A DNA stretch of 64,000 bases from Lunularia cruciata (lineage: Eukaryota > Streptophyta > Marchantiopsida > Lunulariales > Lunulariaceae), in the NCBI GenBank assembly GCA_948567375.1, contig OX419755.1, positions 79,750,218-79,814,217 of the forward strand, in the 5' to 3' direction. Shown in pieces: positions 22,495 to 35,260 of the stretch. Within the stretch, counting starts at the first letter, position 1. The number at the start of each line of letters is the position of its first letter. The position numbers were made by a program, and so were the translations under genes. A model generated the notes under the pieces. That model saw nothing but the letters and a program-made list of their open reading frames with translations. It ran no database searches and was not told where the DNA came from.

Positions 22495-24848
22495 AACTCT
22501 CCCAAGAAGTTTGGACCTTGATCAATCAAAATCTCAACTAGTGCACCAAAATGATTGAGAACTTGATCCAAGAACAAGTAATTTTTCCCTTCATTGGACT
22601 TGTCAAGAAGTGCCACCAACTCAATCCACTTGGAGAAGTGCTCCACCATAACCCAAACATATTGATGATGTCTCATAATCAATGGTAAAGGTCCAACAAA
22701 GTGGTGTAGGAGCAATGAATGATGCTTTAGCATGGTTACAATCTACACATTTGGCAATAAATTACTATACATTGGTTTGCATACAATGCTATAAATAATG
22801 ATTCTGAAGTAAACTATATGTATGTTTTACTCCAAAATGTCCTAGCTCCTCATGAGCATGACGGACCAATTGTGGCCTCTAGGATGGAAGTGGTACTACT
22901 TGCACTCTACCATCCTCCCATACATGAAGAAGGTGTATGTCATCCAATCTAAACCGCTTGGCTTGTTGAAGAACATGATCTCTTTCCTTGGCACCAATTG
23001 TGTCACCCACAACACTAGTGCAAAGATAATCCATTATGAAGACATCATCATGAATGTCTTGCTAAATTGTACCACTATCTCCACCCTCTAGATCTGCGAC
23101 CTCAATAATTTCTCTTGTATATGGTGAGAGAGATACCACCAAAGCCTCATAAAATATACAAAGAAAGGTAGATGCATGCCAACCTAGCACCATCTCCTCA
23201 TTTATCTTACCATGCCAACATGCTCCAGTTTGATCCCAATGGTTGGTACATGGGTTTCCTACTCAACCCATCTGCATCATGGTTCATTGCTCCAAGTTTT
23301 TGTATAACCGTGAAATCATACTCTTGTAAATTCAAAGCCCATCATGCAAGCTTCTATGAAAGCTTGTCAAACTCCATCAACCACTTCAATGGTTAATAAT
23401 GATCAGTGATGAGAGTGAAAGGATCACCAAATAAGTAACATCAGAAATGTGCTACTACCCATACTCCTACTAAGTACACTCCCTAATATGAACTATACTT
23501 TACCTCCATTGAATTGTTGGAGCAACTAGTAGAGGCAACCACAAACTCCTTCTCCTCATATCATGTTGGGTGAGCATTACTCCATGCTCCAACATACGCA
23601 AATCAATGTGAACTTTGAATGGTCATCCTCGGATCAGTCTCCTCAAAATAAGAGCAAATGTCAACCTCTCCTTGAGTTCTATAAAATCTCTCTCTTGCTC
23701 ATCTCCCCCAACACCACTCCTATGTAAGCTTGGTCAGCTTTGTCAGTGCCTTGGCAATAGCATTAAATCCTCTAGCATATTGGCAATAAAATTTTACCAA
23801 CCCAAGGAATGCTTGCACTCTACTCACATCCATAGGCCAAAGAATACATGCAATAGCCTCCAACTTGGTATGTTGAACACCAAGTCCTCCAAGGTAGATA
23901 GTGTGACCCAAATACTCAACTTGCTTGTGGAAAAATCTACACTTCCTTAGATGTAATTTGAGTCCATGAGATCTCAATCTCTCACACACCTCTAAAAAAT
24001 GTCTCTAATGCTCCTCCACAGTAATGCTATAAACCAAAATGTCATCAATATAGCATGAAGCAAAATCCAATCCTGGTAGGATCCTATCCATGACCCTTTG
24101 GAACTCAACAAGAGCATTCTTTAACTCAAATGGCAAGAAACTCCATTGATATAATACATCCTTATCATGAAGATCAATAGCCCAAAATGTTGTCTTGGAC
24201 TTATCCTCCTCCTTGATCAGCAATTGATGATATCTTGCTCAAAGATCCAAAGTACTAAAGACCTTTGCATGCCCAATTGCATCAAAAATCTACTCCGATG
24301 CAGGCATGGCATACCAATCAACCCTAGTCTATTGATTGATAGGATGATAATCTCCACACATCTGCCTACTATGTAGTTGCCATGCATATCCTCTTGGTTA
24401 GCATCAATATAGTTTATGCATACTCTCAATAGGAAATCTCCTCCAAACCAGCCTCAAAAAGGTCTCTACTCCGGCTTTGAATCAACCCCTCTCCATGTCA
24501 CTTTATCTGTAGGGACATCAAAAACTTGGTGTACCACTACTCAACTTAATCCAAATAATAGGTCCCTTTAGAGCACCAAAATCCTTCATACTAAAAGTAA
24601 AACAACTTGTGTAGCTACTCAAGAACCTCCAGACTCTCAATCTTTCTTCTCCTATAAGCTTGGGTCCAAGATTTGGCTCCCAAGTATCCTCTATAATTGA
24701 TATAAGAGTGGAAGATGTACTGATTGGCTACTACATTGGGCCCTTGGGAGCAATAATTTCATGCCTCCACCTATTAGAGGTCCCAACCTTAATGTGGAAA
24801 ACTCCCTCCAATTTGGCTACAAGCTTCATACGTCCTCTAGTTGCATCT
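22495..24848 (-). pseudogene. pol of the older PHD-type Ty3/gypsy element (RT to integrase)
   Basis: Minus-strand relic. Reverse transcriptase lies at 24430-24005 (MRVCINYIDANQ, then YIDDILVYS active site near 24020-24050) and its thumb/connection at 23989-23720 (LHLRKCRFFHKQVEYLGH, then AFLGLVKFYCQYARGF). RNase H remains cover 23700-22800. The integrase core begins at about 22733 (HFSKWIELV, then ILIDQGPNFLGEF with the second catalytic Asp) and is cut at 22495 by the chromovirus. The rest continues at 15834 and 13312. Stops are frequent. 24430-24848 should hold protease but shows no clear motif. Confidence 0.8.
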
Positions 24849-25129
24849 TGTAATAATATGGAGTTTAGCGACGTAGTTAGTAAGGCTAATGAAGTAGATA
24901 ATATGCCAAATTAGCCCAAAATATTCCAAAAGCATCTAGGAAGCTTCTTGGGAAGCTTCCTGACTAGCTTAACTTGCACCCTAAGCAGGTAATTTCTAAA
25001 AAGAAGCCCCTCGAAGCTTCCAACTAGCTTAGCTTGCACGCCAAGTAAGCAATATTTGAAGGTATGAATCTCAAGCTAAACCCAAGGTATTTGAAGGCAA
25101 GAATCTCCTAGGTGCAGTGGAGAATTTTA

Positions 25130-28100
25130 TGTTTGACTATGGATATTATTTTGAAGCTACCAATCTGCAAGACTAACATAAATAGATTCTCTTGGCTTCT
25201 AGCCAATTGGATGGAGTAGCAAAGCTATGGTGGAGATTCCAAGTGGAGCGAGCTAAATAACAAATTGTTGCACCTATCTTGACATGGGCAGAGTGCAATA
25301 ATTAGTCAGTTCCAAGCTTTAAATGCCACACGAGCTGCATAGGATAGGTTGGCAGAGTTGAGACAGATTGGCTCTGTACTAAATTATATCACGTAATTCC
25401 AAAACACCATCATATAAATTTTGGTGAAACTCTGAATTGATTTGTGAGGGGCTTGAAGTCAAGAACCAAATTAGAGGTAACCATGCAAGAGCCACAACAC
25501 TTGGAGGAAGCCATGCGGTGGGCCGAATGTTTTGATTCCTTGGTTGCAACAACTAGGTCTTGACTTTGACCTCCACATAACCTACCAATACACTACACAC
25601 GAGTGGAGGAGCCGGCACCAATGGAGTTTGATGTCATTCAACAAAGACCACTTGGCATGGTAGATAGAGAGAAATTGCAACAAAATAGTGGTTGTTTTTA
25701 TTGTCACCAATTGGGACATCGCATCGTTGAATGTCCACTCAAGAATGGGCGACCTCAACAAGTTGCCTAGATGAAGTTTGTGGAGCGAAATGATCAAGGA
25801 AATGAGGAATCCTAGTAGGAGATTTTGAGCCGCCTACTGGGAGCTTGATTAGTTCCAATAAGATTGAAGGCTTGACCTATGTAATTTTGCCTTACTTGCA
25901 AGGTACAATATCTAATTCGGGGTTGTAGGATTTTGGTTGATTCTTGAAGTTCAAAGGATTACATGTCTATGTAAGTAGAAAAGGAATTGTGTATTCTTAT
26001 CAAGCCAATAATTGGAAGTAGATTGATGATGGCAAATGGTAGAAAGGGTTCTGCATTTTAAACCTTGCATCTTATTACCTTCAAGATTGGGAAGGAGTAT
26101 TTGGAGTGTATGAGGTTTGTAGTGGCACCTCTACACTACAATGTCATTCTAGGACTACCTTGGCTTGAACGTCATAAGTTTCAATTTGATTGGACACAAC
26201 AAAAAATTCAAGTACAACACCAAGGTAGGAATTTTCAATTAGGTTATCTAGCACCTTTGAGTAAGACATCTAAAAATAGTCTATCCTAAGATGTGAAGTT
26301 TGTCAAGAAGGTAGCCATAGAGCAAGCCTTGAAGGGGGATGAGTCCCAAGATGGGAAAGTTACTAGGAAAGTAGCCATGGAGCAAGATTTGAGGAAAGAT
26401 GAGTTCCTAGATGGGAAGTTTGTTAGTGAAGTAGCCATAGAGCAAGCTTTGGAAGAAGATAAGTCTATTTTTGCGATGTGAATCAAGCTGATTGCACAAG
26501 GACAATCTGAGGAGGGCCAAGAGCCTCATCAAGCAATGGTTGATCAGATAGTTCAAGAGTTTGCGGACATGTTTCTGGATGATTTGCCAAAAGGATTGCA
26601 CTCCAATCATGGTATGCACTTCAAGATTGAGTTATTGCAAGAGAGTACTCCAGTGAGTAGACCAATCTATTGGCTCTCACCAAAGGAGTTGGAGGAGTTG
26701 CAAACAACACTTATGGAGTTGTTGGAGAAGGACTTCATTTGACATATTACCTCTCCTTGGGGAGCACCGGTACTATTTGTTCCAAAGAAAGATGGAGGAC
26801 TTTGTTTTTGTATTGATTATCGTGTGCTCAATAAGTAAACAATGAAGAATGCATATCACTCACCTCGGATTGATGACTTTCTTGATCAATTGAGTGGAGC
26901 ACAATACTTTTCTAAGTTGGATCTCCATAGTGGCTATTGGCAAATTCCCATTGATAGGAAGGATGTGCAAAAGATTGCCTTTTGCACAAGGTATGGGCAT
27001 TTTGAGTGGAGAGCTCTACCTTTCGGGCTCACTAATGATCCATCAGTCTTCATAGATCAGATGCATTAGGTGTTGGATAGACTATTGGATTGGTACGTGG
27101 TGGTGTTCTTGGATGACATCTTAATCTATAGCAAGATAGAGGCAAAACACAGGAATCATGTGTGAGTTGTAACACCCATTTGTGCATGTGTGTGGTATTG
27201 TGATATTTAGCTTGGTATTACAAGTACTTAAGAGATATTATTTATATAGAGATAAAGGATGGTTCTATATTAGTCATGGTTAGCTAAATTTAGTCATAGC
27301 TAAGATAGAGGGGACCTTACTTTAGAGGAAGTAGAAAAGATGAGCACCACTATTTTGGATTTTAGTATGTTGACTTGGTATTATTCCTAAGTGTTTGGCT
27401 TTGAGGAAAGAGTTGAGAACTCTTGGACCCGCAAGCCTTTTTGTTTTGGATTCTTCTTTAGTCCAAGGATAGCCCATGTGAAGGAATCCTTGACTTAGTG
27501 GTTGGGTCAAGATAAGACCACATGATTAGGGGAATATGCCCATGTGAATGGATATTCCTTTCTACTTTTTGACTTTACTTGACTTTTAGTCTAGTAACTT
27601 GAGTTACTATGGTAATTAGTAACTTTGGTACGTAACTATTTCACAAGTATATAAACAAGGGGTGAGGAGGTACTCATCATCCTTTCATTTGCAACTATCT
27701 CTCTCTCATTGAGTTCTCTAGTGAGCAATGTCTTGAGTCTTGGAGTGTTAGCCTTGGAGGAATATGATGGAGTTTGGGTTCCTTGCCTTCTTAGTCCATG
27801 GTGCGCTACCATAATAGCCATCAGAGGTTCATCCTGAGTGAGAGACAGGCCGGCTCACAGAGCAATCCTAAGATGACTACAGTAATGGAAATTTTATTGC
27901 AAGAAGTTGAAGTGTGCCTTTTGGCAGAAGGAAGTCACCTTCTTGGGTCACAAGATCTCATTAGAAAGGATCAAGATGGAAGAGGAGAAAATCAAGGCCA
28001 TTATTGATTGGCCTACATCCCATTGCCTTTGTGTCTCACTGACTAAATACAACTGAAAGATATTACTTTGCTCAAGATCGAAAACAACTTGCAATGGTAT

Positions 28101-28140
28101 ATGCCACCAAGGTATGGAGGCATTATCTCTTGGAGAAACA
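25130..28140 (+). pseudogene. gag-pol relic of chromovirus A
   Basis: Gag from about 25130 (SQLDGVAKLWWRFQVERA), with an intact CCHC knuckle near 25690-25735 (CFYCHQLGHRIVEC). Protease tail at 26110-26190 (VAPLHYNVILGLPWLERH). Reverse transcriptase at 26536-27160 ([42 protein letters not shown] and the FLDDILIYS active site near 27110). It resumes after the insertion at about 27890 with YCKKLKCAFWQKEVTFLGH, then RNase H. Several in-frame stops, for example after LLEKDFI. Three near-identical ~60-bp segments at 26293-26460 (KVAIEQ repeats) form a short tandem repeat between protease and RT. Confidence 0.8.
27168..27834 (+). mobile_element. probable solo LTR inserted in chromovirus A RT
   Basis: The RT frame breaks at 27167 and continues after 27834. 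The insert starts TGTAACACCC and carries a strong TATATAAA box at 27648-27655, followed by a pyrimidine-rich leader. The 5-bp sequence TGAGT occurs on both sides (27163-27167 and 27835-27839). The right end lacks the usual CA, so boundaries are uncertain by a few bases. It is a different LTR family from the others here. Confidence 0.55.
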
Positions 28141-28214
28141 TACAAACTAATTACAAACCATACATACTAATCATACAAACTAATTACAAACCATTGTTGT
28201 AGACCTTACACTTG

Positions 28215-29480
28215 GAACACATGCATTCAACCTTCAACATCCCTTGCATTCTCTACACTAACTCCTACAACTACAAATCCATGGTTCTTGTAACACTCAA
28301 TTGCTATTGTCTACTTCAATAAAGAGTTAATATGATCACTTTGGAGGGTGCACAAACTATTGGAACTACCATTGGGACCTCAAAAGCTACCACTCATTGA
28401 TAATATTCCTCACCAAAATTCTAGACCACAAAATCTTTAAACATCACTTTCGGTCTCACTACATAATAAATTTCTACTTGAGTGTTAAAAGGAAAAGGAT
28501 TTGGAACATTCAAATTCATCATAAAAAAATATAGATTGTCAAATCCCACTCTTTATCATAAATCACTGCAGGCAAAATCATTGGGTTTGGCAAATTCATC
28601 ACTATATCCATGAACTCTACTTCGAAGTGAAAAACCTTATACACTTTTACTTGCTCACGCTAAATGTACATAATCTTGATGTGGAATGGATTCAAGAACA
28701 GAAAGCGAGGTGCTGGATATTGTCTTCCCAGACCCTCCATTCCATCCTCCCTCTAACACTCTTAATCTACCAATTACACTAGGATGTCTCTCTTCAAAAT
28801 TACTCAATCTCAATAGCTCATGTTCTTCCAAGAAGGGTGATCCGCTCTCTTGGATGACAACACCTGCTCTAATACCATTGTAATACTTTGAGGATAGGAG
28901 ACCTGAAGAGAAACACACCATGAGAAACACCCAATTTCACACTCAAACCTCCGATGCCCCAAAGGAGCACCTTCTCTTTATTATATAGACAAACAGGATC
29001 TCCTCCAAGGAAGCTCCACCATAGGATTAGGCACACAGATAGGTGACATGCCAGCAAGATCCACCCTTGGATTACATACTTGGATGGGTGACATATCTGT
29101 CCTTGTCCTATCTGGTTGGTCAAACAAGTTTTGATTGAAGGGAATTTTTTTGGGAATCTTCCTATAGGAATCTCATAATCACGTGGGTGAGGTACCGTTG
29201 GAAAGCTCTCAACAAGACAAACTGGGGAGGAGAAAACACATTCTCTCCTTTGCTGGGAGGGGGGGAAATGTGCACATTTTTGAGGCCTAATTCATCCGTT
29301 TAGGCCTCCAAAATTACCTTTAAAGATTTTAGGCATATTTTGGTTTCTACTCTATTAGTAGAAGTACTCTTTTGTTGATACTTCTATCTGATCTATTTTG
29401 ACCATCATATATAACATCATTCCAGACGTTACCAAGCCAAATTTCACATCTAGATCATGTGGCTAGCTCTTGGTATTATA
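28215..29480 (-). mobile_element. truncated chromovirus: LTR, primer site and leader
   Basis: Minus-strand fragment homologous to 21045-22494 of the full-length copy: LTR 29480-28879 (outer end mutated to TATTATA), primer-binding site 28877-28866 (TGGTATTAGAGC), leader, then loss near the gag start. It separates chromovirus A (RNase H) from chromovirus B (RT start). Confidence 0.85.
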
Positions 29481-32400
29481 TGAGGATGAGAAGCCTCAAA
29501 AAGCAATAGTTGATCAAATAGTTCATGAGTTGGAATATGTGTTTTTGGATGATTTTCCATAGGATTTACCCTCTGATTGATTCCCTTCAGATTGAGCCCT
29601 TATAGCCCTTCAAGATTGAGTTATTTCTATATAGTTCTCCAATGAGTAGACCAATCTATCTGCTCTCACCAAAGGAGTTTGAAGAACTTCAAATAACATT
29701 GACCAAGTTGTTAGAGAAGGATTTCATAAGATAAAGTCCATCCCACTTGGGAGCATCTGTACTATTTACCAAAGAAGTATAGAGGACTTCAGTTCCTAAG
29801 TGATTCTTGTGATCTTAGATAAATAAAAAATTGTGAAGATTGCATATCTCTTGCCTTGAATTGATGACTTGTTGGATCAATTAAGTGGCACTCAATACTT
29901 TTCCAAGTTGGATCTTCAAAGTGGCTATTGGAAAATTCTTATTGATGGAGAAGAGGTGCAAAAGATCACCTTTTGTACAAGGTGTGGGCATTTTGAATGG
30001 AGAGTTTTACCTTTTGGGATCATTAGTGCTTTGGCAATCTTTATAGATCAAATGCGTTGAGTGTCAAACATGCTATTGGATTTATATACGGTAGTGTTCT
30101 TGGATTATATTTTAATTTAGAATAAGATGAAGGTACAACACAAGAACCATATATAAGACATCATATGATAACTACCAAAATAGGAAGTTCTATTGCAAGA
30201 AGTCCAAGTGTACCTTTTGGTAGATAGAAGTTATCTTCTTGGGCCATAAGGTTTAAGTAGATGGGATCAAGATGGAAGAGGAGAAAATCAAGGGCATTAT
30301 TGATTGACCTAATCCTAATTATACCATGGAAGTCTGGAGGTATAATGGATTGACAAGTTTTTATCAAAACTTTGGAGGTTTAATGGATTGAAAAGTTTGT
30401 ATTGACGGTTCATCCACTATTATGCTCATGTCACCCATACCATAGATTGATCTCTTTGGAAAGATGAAAAGGTTTGATTTGCCCACCAAGCAAGAATAAG
30501 CATTCAAGAAACTTATGTATATTGTGTCTTCATGACCCATCCTCCAACCATATTATCTTGAACTACCTATTGTGGTTGATTTTAATGCTTCTAACTTTAC
30601 AATTGGATTTTTGTTACAACAAGAATTCCAAATAGATTGCATCCTATTGCCTTTGTATCTTGATGACTAAACTCATTAGAAAGGAATTATTTTACTCAAG
30701 ATTGAGAATAACTTGAAATGGTATATGCAACAAAGGTGTAAAGACATTACCTCTTGGGGAAACAAATGACAATGCAAACAAATCACAAACCCTTTTTTTA
30801 CACCTTATAATTGGAGCACGTGAAGAGTTAGCATCATCAATGGAAGGAATTTAACTACAATTATTTGACATCAAGCTTGAATACAAACTCAAAAGTTCCA
30901 TTTCACTCTTAATGCACTACCACAACTTGATTTGAAGATTCTTCCTAAATCTCCCATAATAGTAGCAATCACAATGGTTTATAGACTCCAAGGTACAAAT
31001 AGAGTTGAAAACTAATTTATAACAAGATATTTTTTTTCATATTGTGCAAAGTCACCTTGTAGTACATGAAAAAGAGTACAACACTTTTTGATTCAAGGAT
31101 GATCTTCTAGTTTGCAAGAAACAAATCTACATTCTGATTGTGAGAGAACTCCAACTTGTGCAACTTCAAGAAGCACATGATTTACCAATTGATGATCATA
31201 TGGGTGTGGACAAGACATTGAGTACACTACAATGCCAATGATGGTGGCCAAACATGGCACAAGAAGTTCATTTGATCTTAGTGAGACTTGCTAATGTAAT
31301 AAGATAAGCATCTGAAAGCCAAGGTAGACTACTTCAACCCCTACCAATTCCATCTATCCAACAAAAAGATGTGAGCTTAGATTTGATCATATCCTTGCCT
31401 ATCATCCTCAAATCAACACGCTAACCAAATGAGAAAATTGCACTCTAGAAGATATATTTATGTGCCTTTGTCAATGTTAACCACACCAATTGGAATACTT
31501 GTCTTATGGCTACAAAGTTTGCCTATAGTAATTATACTAGGAAAGTACCAAATTCTCTCTTTCCTTCTTTAATTATGAGCAAGATTCACTTTTTCACAAT
31601 TCTCTTCTTGATCCACCATCATATTTTTTCCCTCATACTTACACCTTATCCATGTTATCTACATCCTTATGCCAATCTAAGTCTCGTCTTCTTATTGCTC
31701 AAAACTAGCAAAAAAATATGCTAACAAGTTGTGATCTCATCTTCCAAATAAGCAATAAGGTCATGTTTTCTCTAGTACAGTTCCTCTCTTGCTTGACACC
31801 CAAGTTCATAAACTTGCTCTCATTAGATAGGTATATTTGATAATAGTTAGATTATTGCTCTTATTGCCAACAAACTTTCACTCCTTTGTCACATGAGGAT
31901 CCATCCTTCCATCCATGTTTCAAAATTAAAGCTCTTTGTTTCTTATATATTTTCCTTTCCTACTCATGCCCAACCTACTCTTCCTCTAATCCCTATTAAT
32001 GATCATGAAGAATACAAACTTGACCATATTCTTGCCCAACGAGCCATCCAACAAGACCACCAACAACAAATTGAATATAAGGTTTGCTAGAAAGGATATC
32101 CACTTCATGATGCCACATGGGAACCTCTTCTTCATCTCTGAAATGCTCAAATGGCCATACATGAGTTCAAAGACTCCATGGTGATGAGTACATCACCAAC
32201 TAATGGTAGGTGAATATGCAATAATATGGAATTAGCAAAAGAGTTAGTAAGAGCTAATGAGTTAGTAGAATCAACTAATTATAATAAAAAGGAGGTAGAA
32301 TAAGCATAGTCTAAGAATGCCAAGAATGTTCTATAAACATCTAGGAAGGTTCTTGGCAAGAAGCTTCTAGAAACTTCTCAATGTTTGAGTAGCTTGTATG

Positions 32401-32717
32401 CTAAGTAAATGGTTAGCTTAGCTTGTATGCCAAGTAGAAAGCTAGCTTGGCTTGACTCTACAAAGGTGAATTCTAGAAAGAATCTTTCTTGATGCTTCTT
32501 GGAGGTCATATACTTAGCTTCTTTATAAATACTAAAGCCTAAGCTAATTTTAGGCATTTGGATTTTTCTTTATTTGAGAGTTTGAATGTGATCTTCCATT
32601 CTTTTATTTCTCTCTTTTGTCTTTTACACAAGCATTGTGCAAGGGTTATGTGAATAAAAACTCTTATGTTGATTACCCAATCAATCTTTGGTTCAAAGGT
32701 GACAAAACTTTAGTTTG
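29481..32717 (+). mobile_element. plus-strand chromovirus B, 5'-truncated, with 3' LTR
   Basis: A more decayed relative of chromovirus A, starting inside the RT N-terminus and running through RNase H, a deleted integrase and a chromodomain to an LTR at 32217-about 32717. The LTR starts TGCAATAATATGG; its exact end is uncertain because another LTR abuts it. Confidence 0.75.
29490..32150 (+). pseudogene. pol relic of chromovirus B
   Basis: RT remains 29490-30130 (QKAIVDQIVHELEYVFLDDF, FSKLDLQSGYWKI; the active-site region has decayed). RNase H follows at 30180-30800. Integrase zinc region near 31150-31260 (DDHMGVDKTLSTLQCQWWPNM). Most of the catalytic core is deleted, with AYHPQIN following soon after the LPIPSIQQKDVSLDLI segment. 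Chromodomain 31990-32150 (EEYKLDHILAQRA, then a WKGYP core interrupted by a stop, then DATWEP). Many stops. Confidence 0.75.
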
Positions 32718-33318
32718 TGAGTAACACCAGTAGCTAGACATATTATCTAGAGGTGAAAATTGGCTTGGTAATATCTGGAAGGATTTTATATATGATAGAC
32801 TAAGTAGATCAGATAGAGGTGTCACCAAAAGAGTTCTTCCACTAATGGTGCAGGAGTCAAAACACCTTGAAAACTTTAGAGTCAATTTTGGAGGCCTAAA
32901 CGGATGAATTAGGCCTCAAAAATAGAAAGACTCCCTCCCATCTATATCTAGAAGCTTACCTTCTTCCCCAACTTCTTGTCTCATCAAGAGATTTCCTATG
33001 ATACCTCACCCATGCAATTTTGAGCTTCTTTTAGGAAGATTCCCTAAAAATTCTCTCTAGTCAAACTTGTTTGACCAACTAGATAGAACAAGATTTGACA
33101 TGTCACCCATCCATGCAACTAATCTAAGGGTGGAGCTCATTGACATGTCATCAATCCATGTATCTGATCCAAGGGTGGAGCTTCCTTTGAGGAAATCTTC
33201 TTTTGCTATATAATAAAGACAAGGTGCTCCTTTCGGGCATCAGAGTATTGAGGGCTGAAGCATTGTGTTCCTTCTCTTGTGTTTCTCTTGGGGGTTCTCC
33301 TCTCCTTGGAATATTACA
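32718..33318 (+). mobile_element. solo LTR of the full-length chromovirus family
   Basis: Plus-strand LTR from about 32718 (TGAGTAACACCAGTAGCTAG, compared with TGTAATACCAAGAGCTAG in relatives) to ATTACA at 33318. It contains two GACATGTC sites. Neither a primer-binding site nor an internal region follows. Confidence 0.75.
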
Positions 33319-34260
33319 ATGTAACAATCAACAATTGATTCTTTAGTTACTATGTAGTCGTGTTGATGGCTCTAGCCATTTTGTTGCTTGTAGCAATCCC
33401 TTACATAATATCCTTATATATGCAATTATTGCAAGTTAAGGTCTAATATCCCTTTTGAGAAGAACAAACTGGTAGGTTGTTTTATTGTTGTTGCAATAGT
33501 TATTGTTATTGCTATTTACAACTTCCATATTAGTTATTACCATTGTTTTTATAATCTCCATATCTAGCACCTTTGCCATGGCACTTATCACAAAATCCTT
33601 TAGCACCAAGAAAGAAAACACCTTCTTGTTGGTTGGATAGATTATTGTTACTACCAATCAATTGTACATTGTCACCCAACATCATTGGAACAACTTATTC
33701 AAACTGCCAAAGAGGTTCTCTAGTCAAAATCACTATGATGGAACTATTTGTGTTTGTTAAGCACTTCCCACAAGGTGGCTCCAATCAAAATTTTCATATC
33801 AATGCCAATCTTGATAATGCTCAATTGATAACAAGCTACTTCATTTGGTTGACATAAGTGGTCATACACATTGACCCTTCTTGACAATGTTGAGCTATCA
33901 CAATAATTGAAGCTTCATCACTTCTATTTCTTTTTTAAACACATTGCTCAAACACATCAAAAACTTGGATATGGTCAACATAAACGCCAAGATAGTGGGT
34001 ACAATGTAGTGAATTGCTTGAAATAACAGCTTCTTCTATTGCATGTGATTCTCTTTCAATTCCTTGTTGACTTGGTCTAGAATTGATTCAAGCTCTTCTT
34101 AGTTATCGAGCGTTCAAAGCCTTGACCTATCAGTCAATATGAACCTCTATTAGCTATTAAGGTAGCGCATTATGGACTAAAAGATAATGAACCAAAATCC
34201 ATCACAGTGGTCACATGCTGGAACTCCAAAGCATCTCTTAAAATTGAAACTAGTTATTCA
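33319..34260 (-). pseudogene. probable gag relic of an older element
   Basis: Mostly non-coding. Near 33545-33595 the minus strand encodes CDKCHGKGARYGDY, which has CCHC-knuckle spacing (CX2CX4-X-X4-X) with the His and last Cys lost. It is followed by an asparagine-rich stretch. It could be the gag end of the PHD-type element, displaced by the insertions at 24849-33318. Nothing else is recognisable. Confidence 0.3.
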
Positions 34261-35260
34261 CTAGAGAACTTAATCAAAAAATGATGATGAGTTTTTTATA
34301 TACTTATGAAATATTTATATATAAATTTACTATATATTAGATTGATTAAATTTATAATGAAAAATATTTAAATCCCTAAGTAACATTTAAATATATGAAA
34401 ATAATCACATGAGATTACAATTTTATCTTGAACAAATACTAAATCAATGATCTTTTTATGTGTGGTAAGCTTGAATTAAAATATATTTTATATCATTTTA
34501 TATCTAAAAATTTTGAAATTTTGAAAATTAAATATAAATTTATTTATATGTATTTTTAAAAATATTTCTAAAATATGATGGTATTATGATTAATTGTGTT
34601 GTGATTATGTTTAACTCTCAACTAATATAAAATTTTGATTAAATTCTATATCTATAATATTTTTCAATTATTTATAAATATAAAATATATTTTTTAATAT
34701 ATAATTATATATTATATTTATTAATATTTATAATTAATTTGGTAATAAATCTCACCTTACTATAATTAATATTTTTCTTCTAATATTTTAAAATATATAT
34801 AATTATCTACAGTTCCCTTTTAGAAAAGTCTAAAATAATAAAAAAATAATTTTACATCCTCTTGCATTCAATGAGATTAAATATTATTAAAAATATTCTT
34901 TTGAATATTTATATTCTATTTATCATAAGTGAAAAAATCTTCTTTTTGGATTTATTTTATTCAAGCTATAGGATTTATTCTTGTTCTTTTTTATTTCTAT
35001 TTTAATTTCTTTGATTAATTTTTTCTATTATTTATAAAATTTTATAAACCATATATTTTTGTAGATATTTTGTAAATTTTGAAAAAATACTTTCAAATTT
35101 AAGAATAATTCAATCACAAATAATGTTTTAGACCAGATAAAATTTAATTAATCTACTTTTTAAACGCATTTCAGACAAAATCTCAAAAATACAATTATGG
35201 AATGAAAATCTAATGAGAAAAAATTTCTTTTAGAGTAAAAGGAGTAGTAGAGTGACACGT
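34261..35260. other. very AT-rich intergenic spacer
   Basis: About 1 kb of strongly AT-rich sequence with short runs of T and A, no open frame of note and no internal tandem repeat that I could see. It separates the retroelement block from the SEX4-like gene and might be a matrix-attachment-like region; that is a guess. Confidence 0.5.

Larger units (their letters stand above)
24849..28210 (+). mobile_element. plus-strand chromovirus A, damaged
   Basis: Begins with a truncated LTR (24849-about 25080, TGTAATAATATGGAG). Its sequence matches the first half of the LTR at 32217-32717. Gag follows at once, so the LTR 3' half and the primer-binding site are deleted. Gag, protease and RT follow in order, interrupted by a 667-bp solo-LTR-like insertion at 27168-27834, and the copy breaks off in RNase H near 28210. 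It appears inserted into the older minus-strand PHD element. Confidence 0.75.

Noticed and set aside
33545..33595. DnaJ-type CxxCxGxG zinc motif (CDKCHGKG)
   Set aside because: Only one such motif occurs, and the flanking asparagine-rich decayed frame in a retroelement block fits a broken gag knuckle better.
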